Positions 1 to 9,338 of a stretch of 64,000 nucleotides of DNA are shown in pieces. A program made the translations under genes and the position numbers. Position 1 is the stretch's first letter. Every line of letters starts with the position of its first letter. The notes under the pieces were generated by a model. That model saw nothing but the letters and a program-made list of their open reading frames with translations, did no database searches and was not told the origin of the DNA. The stretch is from Bacteroidales bacterium (GTDB lineage Bacteria; Bacteroidota; Bacteroidia; Bacteroidales; UBA932). Where the stretch lies: NCBI GenBank assembly GCA_017438975.1, contig JAFRUH010000025.1, positions 62,001 to 126,000 on the forward strand, in the 5' to 3' direction.

Positions 1-2
1 CG

Positions 3-479
3 AAGATCACGACGGCCGACCGGAAGACCACGGTCGCAGCGCGGGAGCGGCTCGAGAAATCCCATTACGCCACGGCCGCCATCGAACTGGAGGACGGAAC
101 GATCCTGACCGCCGAGACCAGTCCCCTGCTCGGACCCAGCGCCGCCCTGCTCCTGAATGCCCTGAAACACATCGCCGGAATCGCGCACAATGTCAAACTC
201 ATCCCCCAGACGATGATCGAACCGATCCAGAAAACGAAGGTCACCTATCTCCACGGCCATAACCCCCGTCTCCATACGGACGAGGTCCTCGTGGCCATTT
301 CCATGATGAGCCTGATCGACGAGAACTGCAAACTGGCCCTGGACCAGCTCCCGAAACTAGAGGGCGCACAGGTCCATTCCACCGTGATGCTCAGCGAAGT
401 GGACCGGAAGACATTCAAGAAACTCGGCATCGGACTGACGTGCGACCCGGTCAAGAAACTAAAGAACCTGCAGAAATAA
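3..479 (+). CDS. DUF1846 (UPF0371) family protein, 3' part only
   Basis: This is the C-terminal 158 codons of a gene whose start lies before the window; the reading frame is open from base 3 to the TAA at 477-479. The visible protein contains a GPSAALLLNALK segment, an HNPRLHTDEVL segment and ends in KKLKNLQK. I recognise these as the C-terminal half of the DUF1846/UPF0371 family, a conserved family of about 500 residues with no firmly established reaction. It converges on serB with only four bases between the stops. Family assignment is from memory of conserved segments and was not checked by search. Confidence 0.75.
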   Translation, partial: KITTADRKTTVAARERLEKSHYATAAIELEDGTILTAETSPLLGPSAALLLNALKHIAGIAHNVKLIPQTMIEPIQKTKVTYLHGHNPRLHTDEVLVAISMMSLIDENCKLALDQLPKLEGAQVHSTVMLSEVDRKTFKKLGIGLTCDPVKKLKNLQK

Positions 480-483
480 GCCG

Positions 484-1710
484 CTACATCTTCCCCTGCT
501 CGCCGAGATGGCTGTCCTTGAATCCGAGGAAATAGAGGATTCCGTCAAGGCCGAGCGTATTGATAGACTGCCCTGCGTGTTTGATCACGCGGGGCTTTGC
601 GTGGAATGCGATCCCGAGGCCTGCCTCGGAAAGCATAGGAAGGTCGTTGGCCCCGTCGCCGACGGCGATGGTCTGGGCCAGGTTGACATGCTCCGACTGG
701 GCGATGAGCTTCAGCAGGTCCGCCTTCCGACGGCCGTCCACGACCTCTCCGAGATAGTTGCCGGTCAGTTTCCCGCCCTCGTCGATTTCCAGCTCGTTGG
801 CGTAGACATAATCGATCCCGTAACGGCGCTGGAGATATTCACCGAAATATGTGAATCCGCCGCTGAGGATCGCGATCTTGTATCCGCAGGTCTTCAAGAC
901 GGACATCAGCCGGTCCGTACCTTCCGTAATCGGAAGATTCTCGGCGATTTCTTTCAGGACGCTGACATCCAGGCCCTTCAAGAGCCGGACACGGCGCGTG
1001 AAACTCTCCTTGAAATCAATCTCGCCCCGCATGGCGCTCGCGGTGATTGCCCTGACCTCCTCTCCGACTCCGGCCCGTTCCGCCATCTCGTCGATGCACT
1101 CTGTCTGGATCAGCGTCGAATCCATATCGAAGCAGATCAGCCGGCGCATCCGCCGGTACATATCGTCCTTCTGGAGAGAAAAGTCCATCCCCGATCCGGA
1201 GGACAGGGACATCAGGCGAGCCTGCATGGCAGAACGGTCCTGGGGCGTTCCACGCAGGGAGAATTCGATGCAGGCCCGGACATTCTTCTCGGGATGCTTG
1301 ATGCTCATCCGTCCGGTCAGCCGCTTGATCGAATCGATGTTCAGGCCCTGCTCGGCGACGACTTCCGCCGCCTGCTGGATCTGCAGCGCCGACAGGCTGC
1401 GGCCGATCATCGTCAGGATATACCGGTTCTTGCCCTGACGTCCTGCCCACTGTTCGTAATCGTCGTCCGGAACGGGTTCGAAGCCGATGTTGACCCCGAG
1501 TTCCGTCGTCTTGAAAAGCAGCTCTTTCATGACCTGGCCGGAATGGGTGTCCTCGATCCGGATCAGGATGCCAAGGGAAAGGGAATTGTGGATGTCGGCC
1601 TGTCCGATGTCGAGAATCTGTGCATCGTACCGGGCCAGAATCTGCATCACGGATGCCGTAAGGCCAGTCTGGTCACGGCCTGTGATACGGATAAGGATCT
1701 GCTCTTTCAT
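484..1710 (-). CDS. serB: Phosphoserine phosphatase with N-terminal ACT region
   Basis: Catalyses the last step of serine synthesis, O-phospho-L-serine to L-serine, in the cytoplasm. The protein is 408 residues. Residues 1-180 look like two ACT-type regulatory domains (MKEQILIRITGRDQTGLTAS at the start). The HAD phosphatase domain begins near residue 190 with FDMDST (Asp195 nucleophile, Asp197 acid/base) and carries a late AVGDGANDLPML motif for Mg binding. Tandem ACT plus HAD is the usual layout of long SerB proteins in Bacteroidota. It has its own upstream -7 box, so it is probably monocistronic. Confidence 0.93.
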   Translation of the reverse strand: MKEQILIRITGRDQTGLTASVMQILARYDAQILDIGQADIHNSLSLGILIRIEDTHSGQVMKELLFKTTELGVNIGFEPVPDDDYEQWAGRQGKNRYILTMIGRSLSALQIQQAAEVVAEQGLNIDSIKRLTGRMSIKHPEKNVRACIEFSLRGTPQDRSAMQARLMSLSSGSGMDFSLQKDDMYRRMRRLICFDMDSTLIQTECIDEMAERAGVGEEVRAITASAMRGEIDFKESFTRRVRLLKGLDVSVLKEIAENLPITEGTDRLMSVLKTCGYKIAILSGGFTYFGEYLQRRYGIDYVYANELEIDEGGKLTGNYLGEVVDGRRKADLLKLIAQSEHVNLAQTIAVGDGANDLPMLSEAGLGIAFHAKPRVIKHAGQSINTLGLDGILYFLGFKDSHLGEQGKM

Positions 1711-1732
1711 GTTCGCTTACGATTTACTGACG

Positions 1733-1740
1733 CAAAGATA
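1733..1740 (-). promoter_or_regulatory. -7 box TATCTTTG for serB
   Basis: Exact match to the Bacteroidota TAnnTTTG -7 consensus on the minus strand, 22 bases before the serB ATG. No convincing TTTG -33 element is seen at 19-21 bp spacing. Confidence 0.6.
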
Positions 1741-1794
1741 GGCATTATTCCGAATATCTCGTATATTTACAAGTCGTATGAAATCCCATGCCTT

Positions 1795-2529
1795 ATGAAA
1801 GCCCTGACACTGATGCTTCTGATGCTCGTTCCCTGCTTCCTGCAGGCGGAATGCCCGGCCCCCTATGAAACGGAAACCTTCACGACGGACGGCGGCAAGC
1901 CGGTCCGAATCACCCTCATCAAGCACGGTTCCCTGGAAATCTCCTATGACGGACTGTCCATCCAGGTCGATCCGGTCAACGGATACGGAAAGCCGACCGA
2001 CTATGCGGCGGAATTCCCGAAAGCCGACGTCATCCTCGTCACCCACGAGCACGGGGACCATCTCGACGGAGAGGCCCTGAAAACCCTCTCCAAGGAGACA
2101 ACCCTGCTGATTCTCAACGGCACGAGTGCGCAAAAAACCGGACGCGGTCTGGTCATCGCCAACGGCGAGACATGGACCCTTCCGAAAGGAATCCTCCTGG
2201 AAGCGGTGCCGGCCTACAACACGACTCCAGGACGGGAAAAATTCCATCCGAAAGGGAACGGGAACGGCTATGTCCTGACTCTCGACGGGCTGAGGATCTA
2301 TATCGCCGGGGATACGGAAGATGTTCCGGAAATGGCTGACCTGAAGGACATCGACATCGCTTTCCTGCCGGTAAACCAGCCTTATACGATGACGGTGGAG
2401 CAATGCGCCGCCGCAACCCGCATCATCCGTCCGAAAGTGCTCATCCCGTACCATTTCGGAAAAACGGATCTGACCGGACTGCAGGAAATGCTGCCCGGCC
2501 AGACCATCCTTTTCAGGAATATGCAATAA
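1795..2529 (+). CDS. Secreted MBL-fold metal-dependent hydrolase
   Basis: A 244-residue protein starting at the ATG at 1795, which begins a hydrophobic signal peptide ending near QAEC. The open frame runs further upstream but that part is antisense to serB. The metal-binding motif THEHGDH lies at residues 83-89, followed by an AGDTED segment near residue 160 and a late PYHFG, the pattern of the UlaG-like / YtnP-like branch of the metallo-beta-lactamase fold. Substrate is unknown. The end of the signal sequence contains Cys20 in an AEC context, so a lipoprotein is possible but the lipobox is poor. It converges on folD with five bases between. Confidence 0.85.
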   Translation: MKALTLMLLMLVPCFLQAECPAPYETETFTTDGGKPVRITLIKHGSLEISYDGLSIQVDPVNGYGKPTDYAAEFPKADVILVTHEHGDHLDGEALKTLSKETTLLILNGTSAQKTGRGLVIANGETWTLPKGILLEAVPAYNTTPGREKFHPKGNGNGYVLTLDGLRIYIAGDTEDVPEMADLKDIDIAFLPVNQPYTMTVEQCAAATRIIRPKVLIPYHFGKTDLTGLQEMLPGQTILFRNMQ

Positions 2530-2534
2530 CGCAC

Positions 2535-3395
2535 CTATGCCTGCATCCTGGACAGGAAGCAGTGGATCGTGTTTTTCATCAACATTGCGATCGTCATCGG
2601 GCCGACTCCGCCGGGAACCGGCGTAATCCACGATGCGACCTTCTCACAGGAAGCGAAGTCCACGTCGCCGCATAGCTTTCCTTCCGCATTCCGGTTCATG
2701 CCGACGTCGATGACGACGGCTCCAGGCTTTACCATCTCCCCCGTCACAAGTCCGGCCTTTCCGACCGCAACGACAAGGACGTCTGCGAGCCGCGTGACGG
2801 CACCGAGGTCGGCCGTGCGGGAATGGGCGATCACAACCGTGGCGTGGCGGTCCAGGAGAAGCTTCGCGACAGGTTTCCCGACGATATTGCTCCGTCCCAC
2901 CACGACGGCCATCTTTCCTTTCAGTTCGACGCCGACGCTGTCGATGAGCCGCATGATCCCGGCCGGAGTGCACGGAACGATGCAATCCTTTCCGAGCCAG
3001 AGACCGCTGACATTGGCCGGATGGAATCCGTCCACATCCTTTTCACGGGAGATCGTATCGATGACCCGTTCTTCGTTTATATGCTTCGGAAGGGGAAGCT
3101 GGACCAGGATACCGTCCACGAGCGGATCGTCGTTCAGTTCACGGATCCTGTCGAGAAGTTCCTCTTCGGAGATTTCCGCCGGCAGTTCGATCAGTCGGGA
3201 GTCCATCCCGGTATACGCCGCCGCCTTGACCTTGTTCCGGACATAGACCTGGCTGGCGGGGTTCTCCCCCACGATGATGACACAGAGGCAGGGTTTGCGG
3301 CCGAAACGGGCCTCCAGTTCCTGCACCTCGGAGCGGACCTCGTCCTTGACAAGGGCGCTCAGGGCTTTTCCGTCAATGATATTACCCATATTCAT
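2535..3395 (-). CDS. folD: Bifunctional methylenetetrahydrofolate dehydrogenase / cyclohydrolase
   Basis: Interconverts 5,10-methylene-, methenyl- and 10-formyl-tetrahydrofolate, the one-carbon donor used by PurH and by GAR transformylase. The protein is 286 residues with the catalytic YVRNKVKA motif at 51-58 (Lys57), a [11 protein letters not shown] segment and the Rossmann motif [11 protein letters not shown]. Its ATG overlaps the purD stop in an ATGA arrangement, making it the last gene of the purine operon, which fits supply of formyl groups to that pathway. ATG 3395 was chosen because of the overlap; an in-frame ATG two codons later is equally possible. Confidence 0.95.
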   Translation of the reverse strand: MNMGNIIDGKALSALVKDEVRSEVQELEARFGRKPCLCVIIVGENPASQVYVRNKVKAAAYTGMDSRLIELPAEISEEELLDRIRELNDDPLVDGILVQLPLPKHINEERVIDTISREKDVDGFHPANVSGLWLGKDCIVPCTPAGIMRLIDSVGVELKGKMAVVVGRSNIVGKPVAKLLLDRHATVVIAHSRTADLGAVTRLADVLVVAVGKAGLVTGEMVKPGAVVIDVGMNRNAEGKLCGDVDFASCEKVASWITPVPGGVGPMTIAMLMKNTIHCFLSRMQA

Positions 3396-4651
3396 TCAAA
3401 TGCGCAGTGCGCGATGTCTTTCCGATAAAACAAATTCTCGCATTCGATCTTTTCCACCTCCCGGTAGACCTTTTCCCTTGCTTCGGCGACCGTACCGCCT
3501 CCTGCGATGACCATCATCACGCGTCCGCCGGCGGTGACGAGCTGACCTTCCGGGTCCAGGGCGGTCCCCATATGGTAGACCCGGGTCCCGAGCCGGTGCA
3601 TCCCGTTGATCGGGAAGCCCTTTTTATAGGAACCGGGATAGCCTTTCGAAGCGAGCACGACGCCGAGGGTGATGCCGTCCGCCCAGACCGGTTCTTCCGT
3701 CCAGCGTCCGGTCGCAACCGCCTCGCAGATGTCGTACATGTCACTCTTCAGAAGAGGCAGGACGACTTCCGTCTCGGGATCGCCGAACCGGGCGTTGAAC
3801 TCAATGACCTTGATTCCCTGCGGGGTCTTCATCAATCCGCCGTAGAGGACACCCGATAGAGGCCGGCCTTCCTCGCACATCGCCCGGGCGGTCCGGCACA
3901 TGATCTCCTCATAGGCAAAGGCGCGGTCTTCCTCCGTAATGAAAGGAAGACCCGTATATGCGCCCATGCCGCCTGTATTCGGGCCCTTGTCGCCGTCAAA
4001 GGCGCGCTTGTGGTCCTGGGAAAGCGGCATCGGATAGACCCTGGGGCCGTCAACGAAACAGAGAAAAGAGAATTCGGGACCTGTCAGGAAGTCCTCGATG
4101 ACGACTCTTCCCTTTCCGAAAGACTCGTCCAGCAGCATATCCGAAAGGGCGGCGCGGGCTTCTTCCAGGTTCGCGGCGATGACGACACCCTTGCCCGCGG
4201 CCAGTCCGTCATACTTGATGACAGCCGGGAAAGGACGGCCGGAAACATAAGCGAGCGCCTCTTCGTAGGAAGAGAACGCGCGGTAGGCAGCCGTCGGGAT
4301 TCCGTGCCTTTCCATCAGTCCCTTGGCGAATTCCTTGGAACTCTCGATAGCCGTGGCGAGCCGGGTGTGGCCGAAGATCTTCAGGCCGGCGGCGCGGAAA
4401 GCATCCGCGATTCCGGCCGCAAGGGCGGATTCCGGACCGACGACGGTCAGGTCGACCTTCTTCTCAAGGGCAAACGCTTTCAGTCCTTCCACGTCCGTAT
4501 CTTTCAGCGGCACGTTTTCAGCCTGCTGGAGCGTTCCGGCGTTGCCGGGCGCACAGTAGATTTTTCCGACCTGAGGAGAGCGGGACAGAGCGTCCACGAT
4601 GGCGTGTTCCCGTCCCCCTGAGCCGACGACAAGGACAGTCTTTCCTTCCAT
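3392..4651 (-). CDS. purD: Phosphoribosylamine-glycine ligase
   Basis: Makes glycinamide ribonucleotide from phosphoribosylamine, glycine and ATP, step two of purine synthesis. It has 419 residues, normal for the family, with the N-terminal GSGGREHAI motif, an ATP-grasp core ([14 protein letters not shown], then [12 protein letters not shown]) and the typical [12 protein letters not shown] metal-binding segment. It lies five bases after purH and overlaps folD by four bases. Confidence 0.96.
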   Translation of the reverse strand: MEGKTVLVVGSGGREHAIVDALSRSPQVGKIYCAPGNAGTLQQAENVPLKDTDVEGLKAFALEKKVDLTVVGPESALAAGIADAFRAAGLKIFGHTRLATAIESSKEFAKGLMERHGIPTAAYRAFSSYEEALAYVSGRPFPAVIKYDGLAAGKGVVIAANLEEARAALSDMLLDESFGKGRVVIEDFLTGPEFSFLCFVDGPRVYPMPLSQDHKRAFDGDKGPNTGGMGAYTGLPFITEEDRAFAYEEIMCRTARAMCEEGRPLSGVLYGGLMKTPQGIKVIEFNARFGDPETEVVLPLLKSDMYDICEAVATGRWTEEPVWADGITLGVVLASKGYPGSYKKGFPINGMHRLGTRVYHMGTALDPEGQLVTAGGRVMMVIAGGGTVAEAREKVYREVEKIECENLFYRKDIAHCAFE

Positions 4652-4656
4652 GGCGA

Positions 4657-6186
4657 TCAGTGCTTGAAGTGTCTGACACCCGTAAAGAGCATGGTGATGC
4701 CCAGTTCATCGGCCTTCGCGATCGCATCGGCGTCCCGTATGCTTCCGCCCGGCTGCACGATGGCCGTAACGCCGTATCTCGCCGCGAGGGCAACCGTGTC
4801 GTCGAAGGGCAGGAAACCGTCGGAGGCCAGGATGAGCCCCTCGGTGAAACCGGCGGCCTTCGCTTCTTCCAACGCTATTTCGGCGGAACCGACCCGGTTG
4901 GTCTGGCCGGCGCCGATACCGATCGTATGGTTGTCCCGGACGACGGCGATTGCATTGGACTTGACATGCTTGACGATCTTCCATCCGAAATTCAAGTCGC
5001 CGAGGACCGCATCGGTCGGTTTCACTTTCGTGACGCACATTTCGGGGACGACCTTTTCGACCTGCGTATCCAGTTCCTGGGAAAGCAGGCCGCCGTTGAC
5101 GCTGATATACTGGCGGACCGGAGCATTGTCCCGGGTCATGTCGACCTCCATCACACGGAGATTCTTTTTCGTCGAAAGGATCTCGAGGGCTTCCGGAGTA
5201 TAGGCCGGGGCGATGACGATCTCCAGGAAGATCGGTTTCATTCCGCGGGCGACCTCGGCCGTCAGGGTCCGGTTCACGCCCACGATGCCGCCGTAGATGC
5301 TGACCTTGTCGGCCTCATAGGCGGCCTGCCAAGCCTCTTCGATCGTTGCACCGACAGCTGCGCCGCAAGGATTCATGTGCTTGAGGGCGACGCAGAACGG
5401 CTCCTCGAAGTCCCTCAGGACGTTCAGGGCCGCATTGGCGTCCTGGATGTTGTTGTAGGAGAGTTCCTTTCCCTGGATCTGGCGGGCGAAAGCGAGCGAG
5501 AAGGGAACCGGATCGAGGCCGGCGTAGAACTTGGCGCTCTGATGCGGGTTTTCGCCGTAGCGGAGTCCCTGCTTGAGATCGTATTCGAGGAAGAGTTTTT
5601 CGTTCAGTCCCGCCTGCTTGCGCATATACTGCGCGATGCAGCAGTCGTACTCGGCCGTATGGGTATAAGCCTTGGCGGAAAGCTGAAGGCGCGTTTCCGG
5701 CGTCGTATTCCCTTTCTCACGGATTTCAGCAAGGACGGTATCGTAATCGGCAGGATTGCAGACGATCGTGACGTCCCTCCAGTTCTTGGCGGCGCTGCGG
5801 ACCATGGAGGGGCCGCCGATATCGATATTCTCGATGGCGTCCTCGAGGGTGACTCCTTCCTTCGCGATGGTCTGGCGGAAAGGATAGAGGTTCACGCAGA
5901 CCAGGTCGATCGTCTCGATGCCGTTTTCTTTCAGGGTTTCCATATGGGCGGGCACGTCCCGGCGGGCCAGGATACCGCCGTGAACCTTCGGATGGAGGGT
6001 CTTGACCCTTCCGTCGCAGATTTCCGGGAATCCGGTCACTTCACTGATTCCAATCGTCCGGACGCCCTGGCTTTCCAGAAGCTTCTGCGTTCCGCCGGTC
6101 GCGATGATTTCCCAACCAAGATCGACAAGCCCCTGGACGAATCCTACGAGACCTGTCTTGTCACTGACACTTACTAAAGCTCTCAT
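4657..6186 (-). CDS. purH: Bifunctional AICAR formyltransferase / IMP cyclohydrolase
   Basis: Catalyses the last two steps to IMP: formyl transfer from 10-formyl-THF to AICAR, then ring closure. It has 509 residues. The N-terminal MGS-like cyclohydrolase domain shows KTLHPKVHGGIL at 62-73. The C-terminal transformylase domain has the catalytic Lys-His pair (Lys269-His270) in LKHMNPCGAAVG. It begins 15 bases after purM in an AT-rich gap and is followed by purD. No unusual substitutions were noticed. Confidence 0.96.
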   Translation of the reverse strand: MRALVSVSDKTGLVGFVQGLVDLGWEIIATGGTQKLLESQGVRTIGISEVTGFPEICDGRVKTLHPKVHGGILARRDVPAHMETLKENGIETIDLVCVNLYPFRQTIAKEGVTLEDAIENIDIGGPSMVRSAAKNWRDVTIVCNPADYDTVLAEIREKGNTTPETRLQLSAKAYTHTAEYDCCIAQYMRKQAGLNEKLFLEYDLKQGLRYGENPHQSAKFYAGLDPVPFSLAFARQIQGKELSYNNIQDANAALNVLRDFEEPFCVALKHMNPCGAAVGATIEEAWQAAYEADKVSIYGGIVGVNRTLTAEVARGMKPIFLEIVIAPAYTPEALEILSTKKNLRVMEVDMTRDNAPVRQYISVNGGLLSQELDTQVEKVVPEMCVTKVKPTDAVLGDLNFGWKIVKHVKSNAIAVVRDNHTIGIGAGQTNRVGSAEIALEEAKAAGFTEGLILASDGFLPFDDTVALAARYGVTAIVQPGGSIRDADAIAKADELGITMLFTGVRHFKH

Positions 6187-6201
6187 TTCTATAGAATTAA
6201 T

Positions 6202-7239
6202 TTATTTGTTTTCCATAATCACATTAACTCCCGGAACATACGTCACCCGACCGATGACGGAAGCCTTTTCGCCGCATCCGGCAAGGATCGCGATGGCCTT
6301 CTCAGCTTCCGAAGGATCCAGGACGGCAATCATGCCGATACCCATGTTGAAGATGTTGAACATCTCCCTGTGTGGAACCTTCCCCCACTTCTCGAGCATC
6401 CGGAAGACAGGCAGGATCTCCCAGGTCCCTTCCCGGATTTCAAGTCCCTGTCCTTCCTGGAGAACGCGGGGGATATTCTCGTCGAATCCGCCTCCCGTGA
6501 TGTGGCAGATTCCATGGACATCGCAGGCGCGGATCACGGACAGCATCTGCTTCACATAGATCCGGGTCGGGGTCAGGAGCACCTCGCCGAGGGTCCTTCC
6601 GCCGAACTCGGGGATGGGATCAGCGTATTTCAGCCCGGCGTCCGCGACAATCTTCCGGACCAGGCTGAAACCGTTCGAATGGACCCCCGTGGAGGCGACG
6701 CCGACAAGGACGTCTCCGACCTTAACCTTCGATCCGTCAATGAGTTTCGATTTTTCAACGACCCCCGTCGTATATCCGGCGATATCATATTCCCCGTCGG
6801 CGTACATCCCGGGCATCTCGGCCGTTTCGCCGCCTACAAGGGCGCAGCCGGCCTGACGGCAACCTTCCGCGACGCCTGCGACGATCGCTTCTACCTTGGC
6901 GGGGACATTCTTTCCGAGCGCCACGTAATCCAGGAAAAAGAGCGGTTCCGCTCCCTGTGCGAGAACGTCGTTGACGCACATCGCGACGGCATCGATGCCG
7001 ATGGTATCATGCTTGTCCATCGCGAAGGCGATCTTGAGCTTCGTGCCAACCCCGTCCGTTCCGCTAACAAGGACCGGTTCGCGGATCCCGAGGGCGGAGA
7101 GATCGAACATGCCTCCGAAGGATCCGATGTTCCCCATCGAGCCTTTCCGGGCCGTCGACGCGACGTGCTGCTTGATTCTCCGGACTACTTCGTATCCGGC
7201 CTCGAGATTGACTCCCGCTTTTTCATATGTCTTTGCCAT
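6202..7239 (-). CDS. purM: Phosphoribosylformylglycinamidine cyclo-ligase (AIR synthetase)
   Basis: Closes the imidazole ring, FGAM plus ATP to AIR. The protein is 345 residues with family motifs [13 protein letters not shown], the [14 protein letters not shown] loop and [13 protein letters not shown]. It starts three bases after the purF stop and precedes purH, so it sits inside the purine operon. Sequence looks canonical and full length. Confidence 0.96.
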   Translation of the reverse strand: MAKTYEKAGVNLEAGYEVVRRIKQHVASTARKGSMGNIGSFGGMFDLSALGIREPVLVSGTDGVGTKLKIAFAMDKHDTIGIDAVAMCVNDVLAQGAEPLFFLDYVALGKNVPAKVEAIVAGVAEGCRQAGCALVGGETAEMPGMYADGEYDIAGYTTGVVEKSKLIDGSKVKVGDVLVGVASTGVHSNGFSLVRKIVADAGLKYADPIPEFGGRTLGEVLLTPTRIYVKQMLSVIRACDVHGICHITGGGFDENIPRVLQEGQGLEIREGTWEILPVFRMLEKWGKVPHREMFNIFNMGIGMIAVLDPSEAEKAIAILAGCGEKASVIGRVTYVPGVNVIMENK

Positions 7240-7242
7240 ATA

Positions 7243-8604
7243 TCAGTTGTTTTGGATAATGTCGTCATCATAGAGAAGTGTCGGATACTCGCCGGTGAAA
7301 CAGGCCTGGCAGGGATCCGCGCAGCCGAAGCAGGAATCCCGGGTCGACTCGGGGCTCAGATAACCGAGGGAGTCGGCGCCGATGGCCTCGCAGGCCTCAT
7401 CCAGCGTCCGATGCGAGCAGAGGAGTTCTTCCGGGGTCGAAGTATCGACTCCGTAGTGGCATGTGAACCGCATCATCGGGCTGGCGATCCGGACATGGAC
7501 CTCGCTGGCGCCGGCCTCCCGGAGGAGCCGGACGATCTTCAGGCAGGTCGTGCCCCTCACGATGGAATCGTCGACAAGAACGATCCGTTTCCCCTTGACG
7601 ATGCTTTCCACCGGGGAGAGTTTCATCTTGACACCCAGTTCACGCATGGACTGGACCGGTTCGATGAACGTTCGGCCGACATATTTGTGCTTGACAAGGC
7701 CCATCTCGTAGGGAATCCCGCTCTCTTCGCTGTAGCCCATGGCCGCGCTGAGGCTGGACTCCGGAACGCCCACGACGATATCCGCGTCAGCCGGACATTC
7801 CCGATACAGCCGGCGGCCCGCTTCTTTCCGGTAAGCGTGGACGTTGCATCCGTCGATATCGCTGTCGGGACGTGCGAAGTAGATGTACTCCATCGCGCAC
7901 ATCCGGTGACGGGAAAAATGGGAATAGAGGTTGCTCCGGATCCCATGGGAATCCAGGCAGATGACCTCGCCGGGATTCACGTCCCGGATGAAGGTCGCCC
8001 CCATGATGCCGAAGGCGCAGGATTCGCTGCCGACGACATAGCCGTCGCCGAGTTTGCCGATGCAGAGGGGCTTGATGCCGTATTTGTCCCGACAGGCATA
8101 AATTCGGTTCCGGGTCATGATCAGGAAGGTGAATCCGCCTTCGATCATGTTCAGGGCCTTGATGATCCGCTCGATGCGGTCTTCGCCCGAGTTCTTCTTG
8201 ATCAGATGGGCCAGGACCTCGGAGTCCGTGTCGGTCTGGAAGATCATGCCCCGTTTCTCAAGGTATTCGGCCAGCTGGCGGGCGTTGATGAGGTTGCCCT
8301 CCCCCGCAATGGCGAAATCACCGGTCCGGTGATGGAAAAAGAGCGGTTCTACGTTGTCCAGTCCTCCTTTCGAGACGTTGGCGTACTTGACGCTACCGAT
8401 ACCGATCTTTCCTTTCAGGGAATCGATCGTACCGTCCGGGAAGACTTCGTTCAACAGCCCGAGACCGCGGTAGCGGTAGGATTTCCCGTTCTCGTCGAAA
8501 GTGGCAATACCGCCGCCTTCCTGACCCCGGTGCTGGAGATTGTGAAGGCCGTAATACAATAAAGTGGAGGCGCGCTCGACGCCGTAAACTCCCAGTACGC
8601 CCAT
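7243..8604 (-). CDS. purF: Amidophosphoribosyltransferase with degenerate glutaminase site
   Basis: PurF makes phosphoribosylamine from PRPP, normally with ammonia released from glutamine by an N-terminal Cys nucleophile. This 453-residue copy aligns end to end with bacterial PurF (LQHRGQEGGG at 24-32; PRPP loop VLVDDSIVRGTT at 342-353). Cys236, Cys382, Cys432 and Cys435 sit where B. subtilis-type PurF binds its Fe-S cluster. The residue at the Cys1 position is the initiator Met, the usual GHxRYST is GSVKYAN (Arg73 to Lys), and HNGNL is GEGNL. Asp127 is kept. No in-frame upstream codon supplies a Cys. The start is one base after the purC stop. I infer an ammonia-dependent enzyme; loss of function or a separate glutaminase partner are alternatives. 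Confidence 0.9.
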   Translation of the reverse strand: MGVLGVYGVERASTLLYYGLHNLQHRGQEGGGIATFDENGKSYRYRGLGLLNEVFPDGTIDSLKGKIGIGSVKYANVSKGGLDNVEPLFFHHRTGDFAIAGEGNLINARQLAEYLEKRGMIFQTDTDSEVLAHLIKKNSGEDRIERIIKALNMIEGGFTFLIMTRNRIYACRDKYGIKPLCIGKLGDGYVVGSESCAFGIMGATFIRDVNPGEVICLDSHGIRSNLYSHFSRHRMCAMEYIYFARPDSDIDGCNVHAYRKEAGRRLYRECPADADIVVGVPESSLSAAMGYSEESGIPYEMGLVKHKYVGRTFIEPVQSMRELGVKMKLSPVESIVKGKRIVLVDDSIVRGTTCLKIVRLLREAGASEVHVRIASPMMRFTCHYGVDTSTPEELLCSHRTLDEACEAIGADSLGYLSPESTRDSCFGCADPCQACFTGEYPTLLYDDDIIQNN

Positions 8605-8605
8605 G

Positions 8606-9331
8606 TTACGATTCCATTTTTATGTTTTCCAAACGTTCCAGTACTTCCCGGTAGGACGCGACTACGTCGCTGAGGTCCAGCCGGAAACGGTCCTTGTCGA
8701 GACGTCTTCCGGTCTCCTCGTCCCACAGCCGGCAGGTATCCGGGCTGATTTCGTCCGATATGATCAGTTCTCCGTTGTCGGAAGCCCGTCCGAATTCAAT
8801 CTTGACATCCACCAGTTCGATTCCGGCACGGTGGAAAAGGGCCCGGAGCAGGTCGTTGGCCTTTCTGGCTTCCCGGAACATATGCTCCAGCTCCGGATAG
8901 CTGATCAGTCCAAGTGCGACGGCGTGATGTTCATTGATCAACGGGTTCTCAAGTTCGTCGTTGTTGTAGCGGAGATCGACGATGGTATTGCTCTGGCGGA
9001 ATCCTTCCGGCACACCGAGGCGGGCGGCCAGGGAACCGGCGATGCGGTTGCGGACGATCACTTCCAGGGGGATGATTTCGATCTTGCGGCAGAGCTGCTC
9101 GTCCGGTCCGGTCTTTTCGATGAAGTGCGTTTTCACCCCGTTCCGGTTCAGGTAATCCAGAAGGATGGCGGAGATGCCGTTGTCCAGCACGCCCTTCCCG
9201 ATGAAACGCGCCCGTTTGATGTTGTTGTAGGCAACGGAAATATCCTTGTAGCGGAAAATCACCCGGTCGGGGTTTTCCGTGGAGAATACCTGCTTCTCGT
9301 TTCCTTCGAAAATAAGTTCGTTTTTCTTCAT
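8606..9331 (-). CDS. purC: SAICAR synthetase, B. subtilis/E. coli-like type
   Basis: Ligates aspartate to CAIR using ATP to give SAICAR. The 241-residue protein starts at the ATG at 9331, seven bases after purL; the frame extends slightly upstream into purL. It carries the family signatures PLEVIVRNRIAGSL and DEISPDTCRLWD. The N-terminal glycine-rich motif reads GNEKQVF instead of the usual GKAKxVF, so the first Lys is replaced while the second is kept. It is one of three PurC-family genes in the window and by its motifs is the most likely conventional enzyme of this operon. The stop is one base from the purF start. Confidence 0.9.
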   Translation of the reverse strand: MKKNELIFEGNEKQVFSTENPDRVIFRYKDISVAYNNIKRARFIGKGVLDNGISAILLDYLNRNGVKTHFIEKTGPDEQLCRKIEIIPLEVIVRNRIAGSLAARLGVPEGFRQSNTIVDLRYNNDELENPLINEHHAVALGLISYPELEHMFREARKANDLLRALFHRAGIELVDVKIEFGRASDNGELIISDEISPDTCRLWDEETGRRLDKDRFRLDLSDVVASYREVLERLENIKMES

Positions 9332-9338
9332 TGAATTA

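Noticed and set aside
508-1794. Long plus-strand open frame joined to the MBL-fold gene
   Set aside because: It lies antisense to serB and its translation has no family features; the signal peptide and fold start at 1795.
6370-8562. 730-codon plus-strand open frame
   Set aside because: It is the antisense shadow of purM and purF in GC-rich DNA; composition is Asp/Gly/Arg-rich with no recognisable motifs.
8604-8634. Possibility that PurF starts upstream with a propeptide and Cys
   Set aside because: The in-frame codons before the ATG contain no Cys next to the mature start; the codon at the Cys1 position is itself the ATG.
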